A model generated the notes under the pieces. That model was given only the letters and a program-made list of their open reading frames with translations, was not told the DNA's origin and ran no database searches. The position numbers and the translations under genes are program-made. Below, one piece after another: positions 7,060 to 16,173 of a stretch of 58,904 nt of DNA. The first letter of the stretch is position 1, and the number at the start of each line of letters is the position of its first letter. Where the stretch lies: NCBI GenBank assembly GCA_004375875.1, contig SOKE01000024.1, forward strand, positions 1 through 58,904, in the 5' to 3' direction. Source of the stretch: Candidatus Babelota bacterium. GTDB lineage: Bacteria; Babelota; Babeliae; Babelales; Vermiphilaceae.

Positions 7060-8166
7060 CTACCGATCTTCACTTACCATATTAATAATCAAACCAACCA
7101 TACACAAATTTGCAATAAGAGCACTGTTGCCATAGCTGACAAATGGTAACCCCATTCCTTTAGTTGGTAAAAGGGCAGTTGTAACTGCAATATTTATGAG
7201 GGCCTGAAGACTAATAAGAAGTACAAAACCTGCTGTCGCAAGCATCGAAAAATGATCAGTAAGTTGCCATACAATACGCAATCCAAAGTAAAGAAAAAGC
7301 AGATAAAGCATAACCAAAAGCAAAGAGCCAATCAACCCTGTCTCTTCAGCAATTATTGAAAAAATAAAATCAGTATGTTGCATAGGAAGATAAAAGAATT
7401 TTTGTTTTGAATTTGAAATACCAGCTCCCCAAAAACTACCTGAGCCTATCGCAATAAGTGACTGAATAATCTGAAAACCAGAACCCTGTGGATCTTGCCA
7501 TGGATTTAAAAAGGTAGCAATGCGCTTGAGACGATATGGCCACCAATAAATCAGAAAAAAAACCAGTGGAACAAAACTTCCAAGCATAATGAACAATCGT
7601 TTGATATTAATATGTGTAATAAAAAGAAGCATAAATGAGGTAAGCACCAACGTTATAATAAGACCAAAATCAGGTTGTTTGAGAAGTACAAAACAAGGCA
7701 ATCCAAGAATAATCAAAAATGGGAGAAACGTATGAACGATTGCATTAATTGTCTGCTTTTTTTGCGTAAGAAAGTAAGCAAGATACACTAGCAATGCAAT
7801 TTTAAGAAATTCACTCGGTTGAAACGTAATCCAACCAATACGTATCCAACGACTTGATCCGTGCACGGTATGCGTAAAATAAGGAAATAAGGTAAGTGCA
7901 GTTACTCCTAGTGTTATCAAAAAAATAAAAGGAGCTAATTTTTTTACTATTTCAAGAGGAATAAGACGAGCAGCAATGAGACCACATAATCCCAAAAAAA
8001 GGCCCAATACCTGTTTTTTTACAAAATAATTAGCAGATCCAAACTGCTCCAGAGCAAAAACCGAGCTTGCCGAATAGATAAATATCATCCCAATAATAAT
8101 GAGCGTTACAATAACACCCAAAAAAATACGAAGATCGCTCAGTAACTCTTTTTTCTTCCAGAACAT
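7060..8166 (-). CDS. ftsW: FtsW/RodA/SpoVE-family lipid II polymerase
   Basis: The 368-residue membrane protein has about ten hydrophobic segments and the SEDS-family landmarks FIYSASSVFALE near the N-terminus, WIRIGWITFQPSEFLKIA in the middle, and the C-terminal block LLPTKGMGLPFVSYGNSALI. SEDS proteins polymerise glycan strands from lipid II in the inner membrane. FtsW acts at the division septum and RodA in elongation; the KGMGLPFVSYG form is closer to FtsW/SpoVE. No mur gene neighbours it here. The gene stands alone with no strong ribosome binding site. Confidence 0.9.
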   Translation of the reverse strand: MFWKKKELLSDLRIFLGVIVTLIIIGMIFIYSASSVFALEQFGSANYFVKKQVLGLFLGLCGLIAARLIPLEIVKKLAPFIFLITLGVTALTLFPYFTHTVHGSSRWIRIGWITFQPSEFLKIALLVYLAYFLTQKKQTINAIVHTFLPFLIILGLPCFVLLKQPDFGLIITLVLTSFMLLFITHINIKRLFIMLGSFVPLVFFLIYWWPYRLKRIATFLNPWQDPQGSGFQIIQSLIAIGSGSFWGAGISNSKQKFFYLPMQHTDFIFSIIAEETGLIGSLLLVMLYLLFLYFGLRIVWQLTDHFSMLATAGFVLLISLQALINIAVTTALLPTKGMGLPFVSYGNSALIANLCMVGLIINMVSEDR

Positions 8167-8391
8167 AATCTTACAAAATGAAACTAAATAGATATATCCT
8201 TTTTTATGCTACTACGTTTATTTTTATCATCAAGCTTTTAATCAAGCTCCTACTTGCCTACCCTTTTTCCTCAAGAAAAATCTCTTAGCGCAGATCATTT
8301 TTTTCTTTTTTTAGATTTATTGCAATCTGGATACCTCTTTCACTAGATTAATATAAAAGAATTTTTCAAACTTATTAGAAGGAGAAAAAGC

Positions 8392-8829
8392 ATGAAGAAA
8401 CAAATGATAATTTCCATACTTATGGCAGGCAATATTTTGCTTTCTGGCACAATTGCAGCACAGGATATTTTCGAGCTAATAGAAGAAAATAACGTTGCGG
8501 AGATTAAAAAACTTCTCGATACGGATCCTTCAGTTGTTAATGCAATGGACCAAGATGGTTGGATGCCCTTGCATTGGGCTGCATGGGAAGGTCATGAAGC
8601 TGTTGCAAAGTTGCTTCTTGAGAAAGGTGCAAATGTGAATATTGCCATTCATGATGGTATTACGCCCTTGCATTTTGCCGCAGAGGGTGGACATGAAGCT
8701 ATTGTAAAGTTACTTATTGAAAGACATGCAAATATTAATGCTGTTATAAAAGGTGGGTCTTATGCTAGTTCCATTTTTCCTGCATACGGCTCTGTAATTA
8801 AAGGAAAAAAGGAGCAGATACAACTATAA
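8392..8829 (+). CDS. secreted ankyrin-repeat protein, frameshifted
   Basis: The open frame gives 145 residues: a signal peptide (MKKQMIISILMAGNILLSGT) and ankyrin repeats including GWMPLHWAAWEGHEAVAKLL and GITPLHFAAEGGHEAIVKLL. The last repeat degenerates after INAVIKGG and the frame stops at 8829. The next frame resumes an ankyrin ending from 8811 (GADTTIKAKKGKTPAQVAK), so the original gene ran to about 9023. The break lies at a run of six A (8805-8810), next to what looks like a small deletion. The ATG has a good AAGGAG site. A secreted ankyrin protein would act on host proteins if still functional. Confidence 0.75.
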   Translation: MKKQMIISILMAGNILLSGTIAAQDIFELIEENNVAEIKKLLDTDPSVVNAMDQDGWMPLHWAAWEGHEAVAKLLLEKGANVNIAIHDGITPLHFAAEGGHEAIVKLLIERHANINAVIKGGSYASSIFPAYGSVIKGKKEQIQL

Positions 8830-8892
8830 AAGCTAAAAAAGGAAAAACTCCTGCTCAGGTTGCAAAAACTGGTAAAATTAAGACCTATCTAC

Positions 8893-8964
8893 TTGAAAAA
8901 GAGGAGGCTGCTAAAATTGAAAAAGAGGAGGCTGCTAAAATTGAAAAAGAGGAGGCTGCTAAAA
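8893..8964 (+). repeat. three tandem 24-bp repeats
   Basis: Three contiguous 24-base units encode the octapeptide EKEEAAKI in the tail of the ankyrin protein. The units are essentially identical, so the expansion is recent. Confidence 0.9.
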
Positions 8965-8972
8965 GTAGAAAT

Positions 8973-9015
8973 AAAAAAGATTTGGCATTTTCTAGAAAAT
9001 GCCAAATCTTTTTTA
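8973..9015. terminator. bidirectional rho-independent terminator
   Basis: A near-perfect palindrome with arms AGATTTGGCATTTTC and GAAAATGCCAAATCT is flanked by A-runs on the left and T-runs on the right. It lies between the rightward ankyrin gene and the leftward gene at 9031 and can serve both. It overlaps the end of the out-of-frame ankyrin tail. Confidence 0.9.
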
Positions 9016-9030
9016 TTTCATGAAAACATA

Positions 9031-9450
9031 TCAGTTCTGTTTCTTTTCCTTTTCCCATTCTTGTTTGAATGAAGTAGTAAGGCTTCCATTAGAGCCATCT
9101 TTTTCCATCGTATACCTTGCTCCTTCTTGCATTTCTTGAGTGACTATTTTTTCAAGAAAGGAAAATCGTTCATTTTCTCCAGTCAATCTTCGATACTTTT
9201 TTATAGAACGTTGTAATTCTGTCAACCAAACAAGTTCAAGTTTTTTTGGAACACCACTATTTCCTAAAAAAGTTCCTGATGCCCCACTTCTTGCCTGATT
9301 AAGTATGTAGTATGCGTTAAGAATCTTTTTCTTTAAAACATCAGGATTTAAATCAGCATTCATTGCATGAGCATAGTTAGGTACCACTATAAAAAACAAC
9401 AATGCTCCTATAAGCATACGCCATAAAATATTCCCCTTATTATTACTCAT
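9031..9450 (-). CDS. small secreted hypothetical protein
   Basis: The frame opens at 9486, but the ATG at 9450 has an AAGGAAGGG site just upstream and starts MSNNKGNILWRMLIGALLFF, a signal peptide ending near AHA. The mature part (about 110 residues) is helical and charged with no recognised domain. It stands alone between a bidirectional terminator and a promoter region. Confidence 0.65.
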   Translation of the reverse strand: MSNNKGNILWRMLIGALLFFIVVPNYAHAMNADLNPDVLKKKILNAYYILNQARSGASGTFLGNSGVPKKLELVWLTELQRSIKKYRRLTGENERFSFLEKIVTQEMQEGARYTMEKDGSNGSLTTSFKQEWEKEKKQN

Positions 9451-9683
9451 CGTCCCTTCCTTTTTGTTATAAGTAATAGTTAACATAATTCACTATAGAT
9501 ATATGATCTGCATTTTAAAACTATAACTTCCTTTCCTGTTTGGGTTAAGTATATTAAAAATAATGGTTTTATTGTAAAGGTTATTTTGATTTACCCCTAA
9601 AAAAAGCCTTTGGAATAACAAAAGACTTTTTTTATTATCGTCTTTTCAATGAGAAATATTCAAATAAATCATATTGGCGCTTC

Positions 9684-9712
9684 TTGACAAACAAGGCCTT
9701 TTTCTATATACT
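9684..9712 (+). promoter_or_regulatory. consensus sigma70-type promoter
   Basis: TTGACA (9684-9689) and TATACT (9707-9712) have a 17-base spacer, a near-perfect promoter about 80 bases upstream of the ankyrin gene at 9793. The 9451-9683 stretch holds only a weak A/T-flanked stem near 9598-9633. Confidence 0.8.
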
Positions 9713-9792
9713 GTAATTAGGGTTTTAAGAAAATAGTAAAGAAGAAAACTAAAAACCCTTTTATCTCATTTTAATGAAATGAAAGGAATGTT

Positions 9793-10701
9793 ATGAAAAA
9801 AATAAATGTAGCAATCGCACTGTATACTGGATTCACAATTTTATCAGTATATGCACCAAATCCTTCTAAAAATTTTTTTAATGCTATCAGATCTGGCAAT
9901 ATTGCACAGGTACAACGCGAACTCTTCGCAGGTGCAAATATCAATACTCCTGATAAGCACACTATAACCCCTTTGGGATTGGCTGTTTACTATCGTCATG
10001 AGCCTATAGTGCATTTGTTAATTGAAAGAGGAGCAAATGTTAATGCTGCTAGTGCCGATGGTTACACTCCTTTACATACTGCCTCTAAAAAAGATAATTT
10101 AGAAATTGTTAAATTGCTTCTTAAGAAAGGTGCAAATGTTAATGCTGAAACTCGTCAAGGGAGCAGTCCATTGCATTGTGCTATTGAAAAAGAAAAAGGT
10201 AATACAGAAATTATTGAATGGCTTCTTGCCTATTCTGGCATCGATATTAATACTACTGACATTTATGGGTGGACACCATTAAACACAGCTACTAGAGAAA
10301 ATAAAAAAGAAGAGATTAAATTGCTTCTTACTACTGCCAACATAGAAATTGATATTCCTAATCAAGGTGGTTACACCCCCTTACACGTAGCTGCAAATAA
10401 TGATGATGCAGAAATTATCGAATTACTTCTTCAATCAGGTGCAGATATATTTGCACAAGATAGAAATGAAAAAACACCAATTGAGCTCACAAAAGACAAT
10501 CGTATCAAAAATGTTTTTCGAAATTATATTAAAAATAATATTCACAAGCATATTAAGAATAAAATGATGAAACGAGGATTTACTGCATTTTCAATGGCTC
10601 GATATCCACATCTTGGTGAAAAATCACCAGCCAACATACTGCCACCAGAAATATTTTATTATATCTATAAAAATTTTTTAAAACCGAGTCTACACAAATA
10701 A
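9793..10701 (+). CDS. secreted ankyrin-repeat protein with F-box-like C-terminus
   Basis: The 302-residue product has a signal peptide (residues 1-20), then six or seven ankyrin repeats from about residue 28 to 235, with clear TPLHTASKKDNLEIVKLLLK and TPLHVAANNDDAEIIELLLQ units. After them comes a basic linker and a C-terminal segment SPANILPPEIFYYIYKNFL. A matching segment (SPANVLPQELFQHIYKFV) occurs in the decayed gene at 58321. The LPxEIFxxIY pattern resembles an F-box-like helix, as in poxviral ankyrin/PRANC proteins, but this is inference. It has a strong promoter and an AAAGGA ribosome binding site. It is probably a host-directed effector. Confidence 0.88.
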   Translation: MKKINVAIALYTGFTILSVYAPNPSKNFFNAIRSGNIAQVQRELFAGANINTPDKHTITPLGLAVYYRHEPIVHLLIERGANVNAASADGYTPLHTASKKDNLEIVKLLLKKGANVNAETRQGSSPLHCAIEKEKGNTEIIEWLLAYSGIDINTTDIYGWTPLNTATRENKKEEIKLLLTTANIEIDIPNQGGYTPLHVAANNDDAEIIELLLQSGADIFAQDRNEKTPIELTKDNRIKNVFRNYIKNNIHKHIKNKMMKRGFTAFSMARYPHLGEKSPANILPPEIFYYIYKNFLKPSLHK

Positions 10702-10761
10702 AAACTTCTAAGTCAAAATTACTGAAATCTTCGCGGGAGTTATTGATCAGTATCCCTTAAA

Positions 10762-12279
10762 TTAGAATGCTTTCCAATTCATTGCCAACTCAATGAGCAA
10801 CCGTGTTCCTACTCCTGTTGCACCTTTACCATAGTAACTAATATCAGGAACATCATATGCGGTACCTGCAATATCCAAATGTACCCATGGAACATCATCA
10901 ACAAATTCATTTAAAAACCACGCAGCAGTTATTGCGCCAGCAAAATATTGTTTCTTGCCAATATTGCACATATCGGCTACATCCGATTTAATTGCAGGTT
11001 TATAATCATCATCAAGTGGCAAGCGCCATACACGTTCACCAGAAATGCGTGATGCCTCATAGATATTTTCTACTAAACTTTCATTCTGACTTAATAATCC
11101 GCTAAAGAATGGCCCGAGTGCATGCATACATGATCCGGTTAATGTTGCAATATCAACTAATGCATCGAGGTCATAATGCTTTACTGCATAAGCAAGAGCA
11201 TCGGCCAAAATAAGTCGCCCTTCCGCATCAGTGTTTTTTACTTCGGCCGTTTTACCGTTATAAAACTGAATAATATCACCTGGTTTTAGTGATTTATCGC
11301 TTGGTAAATTTTCTGCTAATGGCGCGATCGCAATAACATTAATAGCTGGTTTGAGTACAGCAATCGCATGTATTGCACTCAGTACCGATGCAGCACCAGC
11401 CATATCTTCTTTCATTGTCTCCATATGTTGTGCAGTTTTGAGACTCAAACCTCCTGAATCAAACGTTATGCCTTTACCAACAAATCCTAATGTTGGCACA
11501 TTCTTCTCTGCTGCATTATATTCGATAATAACGAATTGACATTCACGTTCAGACCCACGCGCTACCGCACTCAAGCCGCCCATTCCCATTTGAGTTACTT
11601 CATCTTCATTAAAAATCGTAACTTTTAAATTCTGTTTGTGCGCAATCTCTTTTGCCTTTTCTGCAAGTTCAACTGGAGTTAGATTGCATGGTGGCAAATC
11701 AACCCAATGGCGTGCAGTATTTACCGCATGGGAAATGGTATTGCCATTCTCGATTCCCTTCGTTATCTCTTTGAAATCGTTACGAGTAACCAAATTAATA
11801 ACAATATCACCCTGCTCTTTACGAGTTGGATTGGTAATAAACTCATCAAAATGGTAAGCTGCCATACTAGAAATACAGCTGGTCTGTGAAGCAAGATAGT
11901 CAGGCTTAACTCCAAAAAGTTCTGCCGATGGCAATTGCATAGCAACTGATAAGCATTTATGTTTTACTAACGCCTTAATAATATGTCCAACTGCTCGTCG
12001 ATAGTTCTCAACAGGAATATATCCTTCATGATCTCTTTTTCCAAGGCCAGCAAACATAAGATGAACAACAGTACTATTACTTGAAACAGGTACAACAAGG
12101 ATGTCAGAAACTTTTCCTTTAAAGCCTTGTTCTTCCATAATAGCACGCAACCCAGGAAAAAATTGTTTCTCCAGTTGCAGCAACTCATTATCAAAGTTAA
12201 AATTTTCATTCAAACAAAGTACGAATGCTTTGACATCATGTTGTAAAAACGGTTTATCACTTACTCTTATCGTAACCAT
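10762..12279 (-). CDS. pepA: leucyl aminopeptidase (peptidase family M17)
   Basis: The 505-residue protein matches family M17 in length. It shows the two-metal active-site signature NTDAEGRLILADAL, the lysine-containing GFVGKGITFDSGGLSLK block and the later IATLTGSC block. The N-terminal 170 residues form the usual regulatory/DNA-binding-like domain. The enzyme removes N-terminal residues from peptides in the cytoplasm as a hexamer. A GGAG lies upstream of the ATG. The gene is monocistronic. Confidence 0.95.
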   Translation of the reverse strand: MVTIRVSDKPFLQHDVKAFVLCLNENFNFDNELLQLEKQFFPGLRAIMEEQGFKGKVSDILVVPVSSNSTVVHLMFAGLGKRDHEGYIPVENYRRAVGHIIKALVKHKCLSVAMQLPSAELFGVKPDYLASQTSCISSMAAYHFDEFITNPTRKEQGDIVINLVTRNDFKEITKGIENGNTISHAVNTARHWVDLPPCNLTPVELAEKAKEIAHKQNLKVTIFNEDEVTQMGMGGLSAVARGSERECQFVIIEYNAAEKNVPTLGFVGKGITFDSGGLSLKTAQHMETMKEDMAGAASVLSAIHAIAVLKPAINVIAIAPLAENLPSDKSLKPGDIIQFYNGKTAEVKNTDAEGRLILADALAYAVKHYDLDALVDIATLTGSCMHALGPFFSGLLSQNESLVENIYEASRISGERVWRLPLDDDYKPAIKSDVADMCNIGKKQYFAGAITAAWFLNEFVDDVPWVHLDIAGTAYDVPDISYYGKGATGVGTRLLIELAMNWKAF

Positions 12280-12647
12280 ACTAATCTACTCCACGTAATG
12301 TTCCCGATATTGATTTTTTAGCCTAGCATGCCTTGTTAAAAAAACAATGAAAAAATAACTCTTTTTGCAATGAGCTTCATAGTAACTTGGTAGAATATTC
12401 GATGAGATATGAATATATGCCATCTTCAATATCAATTTTGTAATTGATTTAATTATCTTTCATTAAAATTAATTGCCTCATGCCGGCAAAGGCATAAATA
12501 TATTAAATATACAAATATATTGCGTGCCCAATATATTTAATACAAGGGCACAGTTAATATTGATTAAACATAAAGTTATGATTTCAAAATATCTCGATAG
12601 AGAGTTTTTATTTTATTTATCAGTGTTATAAAAAATATGAGATGATA
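12280..12647. other. intergenic stretch with a repeat element
   Basis: I see no gene here. Between two leftward genes it holds a TGCC/GGCA hairpin (12481-12494), AT-rich repeats of AAATATATT type, and copy 1 of the 38-bp element at 12513. Confidence 0.5.
12513..12550 (+). repeat. 38-bp hairpin/pseudoknot repeat, copy 1
   Basis: The arms AAATATATTG and CAATATATTT form a perfect 10-bp stem around the loop CGTGCC. The loop GTGCCC can pair with GGGCAC downstream (12546-12551) to form a pseudoknot. The same 38 bases recur exactly at 42442-42479. Confidence 0.85.
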
Positions 12648-13295
12648 TTACCAACATCGACCATATCGCCAACCCCAGCCTCCATACCATCCCCAGCCTG
12701 GTCGTCTCCAATATGGGTAGTACCCTGGATATCCCCATCCCCAATAGATGTAAGGACGATACAATCGCTCAATTTCACGCCGTTGCCGTAATTGCTCGGC
12801 ACGACGTTTGATATTTTTCTCAATATCATCTTTAAGATTGATACGAATAAAGTTTTCCACTTGCTCATAAGTAACCCATCCAGTTAACATAATGTGGTTA
12901 CCTTGTGCATCTTTCAGGGCTACCCCATTCTTAAAAAGCAAAAATGCTGGTAATTGCTTTATAGAAAAACTTTGTGCAAGCTCATCTATCGTATCATATT
13001 TGGTGTTAGCCTTTATAAATTGAACACCACCCTCTTTATAATATCCCTGACGTCCAATAATGGAAAACATATTCTCGAGCTGATCAATTTTTATTCTATA
13101 TTCTTTATCTTTTTTCAGTTCTTTATCTTCTTTGTAAAACATGGCCACGCCAAGTGGTCGCTTCATGAGTCGGTCATAAAATTTCTTATCTGATCTTGCC
13201 CCATATACTTTTGCCTCAAGATAAGGATTTAAAACAAAACTCAAAATAGTTAATACCGCATATTTTAATATTCTTTGATTTTTAAAATTTTTCAT
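12648..13295 (-). CDS. secreted thioredoxin-fold protein without CxxC, aromatic/Gly-rich tail
   Basis: I start at the ATG at 13295, six bases from an AAGGGG site and three bases past the upstream stop; an ATG at 13301 is an alternative. A signal peptide is followed by a thioredoxin-like fold: TIDELAQSFSIKQLPAFLLF contains the conserved cis-proline, then FKNGVALKDAQG and a C-terminal helix. No CxxC pair exists where the active site should be, so it is unlikely to be a redox enzyme. The last 40 residues are rich in Trp, Tyr, Gly, Pro and Arg (WGWGYPGYYPYW and more). It is coupled to the hydrolase gene upstream. Role unknown, perhaps envelope binding. Confidence 0.7.
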   Translation of the reverse strand: MKNFKNQRILKYAVLTILSFVLNPYLEAKVYGARSDKKFYDRLMKRPLGVAMFYKEDKELKKDKEYRIKIDQLENMFSIIGRQGYYKEGGVQFIKANTKYDTIDELAQSFSIKQLPAFLLFKNGVALKDAQGNHIMLTGWVTYEQVENFIRINLKDDIEKNIKRRAEQLRQRREIERLYRPYIYWGWGYPGYYPYWRRPGWGWYGGWGWRYGRCW

Positions 13296-13297
13296 CT

Positions 13298-14374
13298 TCA
13301 TCCCCTTCTTCGTGTACAAAAAATGCCGTTCTCTGTATCATCATCCTCAATAATTTCCTGTTGTAACTCTTTTTTAAATTCTCCATTCAACACCTGATTA
13401 AGAAATGTACGTATGCGTTCAGTATATTTTTCTGGATTATAAAAGTAGGAATCAAAATGACGCCGCCCTTTCGTTAACCACAATATTTTATGACCAGCAG
13501 CCCTGGAAAAGACTGATTTAATACCTTCAACTGATATTTTTTCATCATTCTTGCAATGAATAAAAAAGCAGGGAACGGTAACCCTTCCTACTGATTGTGA
13601 AGGATTAATACGACACATATTAATCATAATATTTTTTGGATCCATATGAGCAACCGTCCTCAATACCGCCCGTACCAATGACTGTACATAGGGATGAAAA
13701 GCATACCGCTCTAAAAGACTGCGACATGGCACAGAAAACTCATAGCCAAATAAATTAAATTTAATATTGGCCAAACCGCGTTTGAGAACGTTTTCAGTTG
13801 AATCAAATGGACAATCTAAAATCATCGCTTTAAATAAAGAAGAATCTCTTGCCTGTGCTTCAATAGCAGCAACAGCCCCCATCGAAAATCCATAGGCAAT
13901 AATCGGCTTATTTTTGACCGCAGGATGGTTTTTTAAGAATTTTGCAGCAGCAATCACATCTAAAGCTTCATCACGCCCAAAAGTGCAACATTGCCCTTCT
14001 GGATTCTCACCATGTGCTCTAAAATCAAAAACCATCACATTAAAACGACGTCGAGGAAAAAGACGTCGCAAAATACCGGCGTCAAATTTATCACACATAA
14101 AGCCATGACAAATTAAAACGGTAGCTTCTGCATTGTCATAATGAGTTAAAAGGCCTTTTCGTATGATGCGCCGTGTCGAGCCGACCTCTGATTGTGGATG
14201 AATAACCACCTTCTCTAAGACCCCATTTTTTATTAGGCCTGCATCCGACTCTACGATCGCACCATATTTATTAAAACAGTGCTGCGCTCTAACAGCTTGA
14301 GCCATCACACAAAGTGCAAAAATGAGTATTAAAATCGGCAATTTTATAGTGCTGATACTAACACCCTTGCCCAT
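13298..14374 (-). CDS. secreted alpha/beta hydrolase
   Basis: The 358-residue protein has an N-terminal signal or anchor (residues 11-30) and an alpha/beta hydrolase core. The oxyanion segment is LICHGFMCDK, the nucleophile elbow AYGFSMGAVA, the acid CKNDEKIS and the His GRRHFDSY. It resembles bacterial serine hydrolases of the BEM46/YqiA-like kind. Substrate unknown. A GAGAGGG site precedes the ATG. The downstream thioredoxin-fold gene starts three bases after this stop, so the two are co-expressed. Confidence 0.8.
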   Translation of the reverse strand: MGKGVSISTIKLPILILIFALCVMAQAVRAQHCFNKYGAIVESDAGLIKNGVLEKVVIHPQSEVGSTRRIIRKGLLTHYDNAEATVLICHGFMCDKFDAGILRRLFPRRRFNVMVFDFRAHGENPEGQCCTFGRDEALDVIAAAKFLKNHPAVKNKPIIAYGFSMGAVAAIEAQARDSSLFKAMILDCPFDSTENVLKRGLANIKFNLFGYEFSVPCRSLLERYAFHPYVQSLVRAVLRTVAHMDPKNIMINMCRINPSQSVGRVTVPCFFIHCKNDEKISVEGIKSVFSRAAGHKILWLTKGRRHFDSYFYNPEKYTERIRTFLNQVLNGEFKKELQQEIIEDDDTENGIFCTRRRG

Positions 14375-14615
14375 TTCCCTCTCGCTTTCCTATTTTCTAA
14401 AGATCCTTCATCCCCCTAATCCATTATTAAGAATAGCAGGTCAAAATTTCAAATTGCAATAATATGTTATAAATTTTTATAAAATTTTTTATACATGCAG
14501 CTCACTGAAGAAAATAGCCTTAGATATTAGGTTAATCCTCTTTACATACTCTTCGGTTTGTGCTAACTTTTATGTATATGAAATTTTTTTACTTTTTTAC
14601 TAAGGAGGAAATATC

Positions 14616-15059
14616 ATGTTACGTCGTTTCATAATGTTTAGTTGCGGAATATTAATAGCAATTTCACTCGTAACAACCCCGGTAGCGCCAATCAATTGGC
14701 TACAGAAAGAAACAAATGCAGCTAAATTTTACTGCAAGAAAGGGGTTGAACCAATGAAAAAGGCAGCTCTTTGTTATGCCGCCTTAAGTTTAACTTCAGT
14801 AATAACAAGCCAAATATCAAAAATTGGTGGAAAGTCTTATTATAACGATGATTATGAAAGGTATGTGCATATTCCTGGTCCTCTTAAACACATAATGCCT
14901 TCCGAGTACGATAGAAGTCAGTTGGTACACTATCTTAAAGCAGTTCCATGGACAATAGGATTTCTCGGCATTCTGGGCTATATCAATAACAAATGGGAAA
15001 AACAAAAAGAAAAACGAAAAAGAAACAGCAGTAATTTTTTCTTTACAAGACAGCATTAA
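14616..15059 (+). CDS. small membrane protein of unknown function
   Basis: The 147-residue product begins with a hydrophobic segment (MLRRFIMFSCGILIAISLVT) and has a second near residues 108-123 (VPWTIGFLGILGYINN), followed by a very basic tail. An AAGGAGG site precedes the ATG. Its 3' end overlaps the convergent trxB gene by 17 bases. No known domain is visible. Confidence 0.6.
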   Translation: MLRRFIMFSCGILIAISLVTTPVAPINWLQKETNAAKFYCKKGVEPMKKAALCYAALSLTSVITSQISKIGGKSYYNDDYERYVHIPGPLKHIMPSEYDRSQLVHYLKAVPWTIGFLGILGYINNKWEKQKEKRKRNSSNFFFTRQH

Positions 15060-16173
15060 ACATATTCGGTGCCATTTCTTGTGCACGCTGTGTGGTAAAT
15101 CCTATCTCATATAAAAAAAGTATCGCATCAATGCCAGCTTTTATTCCATCGCCGGCAGCTGACCCAGCTTGACGGTAATACGGATCTGCAACATCACCAG
15201 CAGCAAATACACCAGGGACATTGGTTACCTGTGATCTCCCTTCAAGTATAATATATCCCTGTTCATCAGTTGAAATATAGTCCTTGAAGATCTCCGTATT
15301 TGGTTCATGGCCAACGGCAAGGAAAACCCCATCTATCAACATGGAGGATATCTCTCCAGTTTGACTATCGATAAGTTCAACTGCTGTTATTTCATCACCA
15401 TTACCTTTAATTCGTTTTATACGACTATTATAAAGCACATCAATCTGTTTATAGGAAATAATGTGATCCCGCATATGGGGTGAAGCACGTAACTGATTAC
15501 GACGATGAACAATGGTAACCTTTTTGGCATATGGAGCCAACTGGAGTGCCTCTTCAATTGCAGAATCACCACCCCCAACAACAATTACCTCTTTATTTTT
15601 ATATAATGGAGCATCACATCGTGCACAGGAACTCACCCCTCTTCCCCAATATTCCTCTTCGCCTTCAACATGTAAATGACGAGGGTTAGCACCAGTTGAA
15701 ATAATAACACTGAGTGCATGGATAATATTCCCTTCCGCTGTACATAATACAAATGGCCAATCAGAAAAATTGATTTCCTCAATCGTATCAGCTACACATT
15801 GCACTCCAAAACTACACGCCTGCTTACGCAATCGCTTCATAACCTTTGGTCCTAGAACATGAGGAACGCCAGGCCAATTTTCCACATATGATGTTTTTAC
15901 TAATAAACCACCTGGAAAATATCCCTCAAATACAACCGATTTTATGCCAGCTCGAGCACCATACATTGCCGCACTTAATCCTGCAGGTCCAGAACCAATT
16001 ACCGCAATAGGAACTATATTATTTTTCTTACCAACACATGACCAATCAAAAGAAGATTTGTTTATTGCTTTTTTCGTTAATTGATGCGTATTAATTAATC
16101 CATAAATAAACGGAAAGCATATACTCAAATATACAATTAAACACTTGATTCGACGATATATATGAGAATTCAT
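15043..16173 (-). CDS. trxB: thioredoxin reductase with N-terminal membrane anchor
   Basis: This FAD/NADPH flavoenzyme reduces thioredoxin. It has the FAD-binding GSGPAGLSAAMYGARAG (about residue 60), the redox-active CARC in SSCARCDAPLY (commonly CATC), the NADPH-binding VVGGGDSAIEEA and the C-terminal VFAAGDVAD. It is 376 residues, about 60 longer than usual TrxB. The surplus is an N-terminal extension with a hydrophobic segment (LIVYLSICFPFIYGLI) that should anchor it in the membrane. The ATG at 16171-16173 has an AGGAG site; a TTG three bases earlier is less likely. The tail overlaps the convergent neighbour. Confidence 0.92.
   Translation of the reverse strand: MNSHIYRRIKCLIVYLSICFPFIYGLINTHQLTKKAINKSSFDWSCVGKKNNIVPIAVIGSGPAGLSAAMYGARAGIKSVVFEGYFPGGLLVKTSYVENWPGVPHVLGPKVMKRLRKQACSFGVQCVADTIEEINFSDWPFVLCTAEGNIIHALSVIISTGANPRHLHVEGEEEYWGRGVSSCARCDAPLYKNKEVIVVGGGDSAIEEALQLAPYAKKVTIVHRRNQLRASPHMRDHIISYKQIDVLYNSRIKRIKGNGDEITAVELIDSQTGEISSMLIDGVFLAVGHEPNTEIFKDYISTDEQGYIILEGRSQVTNVPGVFAAGDVADPYYRQAGSAAGDGIKAGIDAILFLYEIGFTTQRAQEMAPNMFNAVL

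Larger units (their letters stand above)
8811..9023 (+). pseudogene. out-of-frame C-terminal part of the 8392 ankyrin gene
   Basis: From 8811 the frame reads GADTTIKAKKGKTPAQVAK, the typical end of a last ankyrin repeat. It then has three copies of EKEEAAKI and a basic tail ending at TGA 9021-9023. It has no start of its own and is in a different frame from the upstream part, so it is either a pseudogene fragment or is reached by frameshifting at AAAAAA. Confidence 0.6.

Noticed and set aside
9598-9633. Terminator upstream of the 9793 gene
   Set aside because: The A/T-run stem has mismatches and a weak core; too poor to call.
12626-12868. Leftward frame of 80 residues within the thioredoxin-like gene
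   Set aside because: Shadow of the Trp/Gly-rich tail in another frame.
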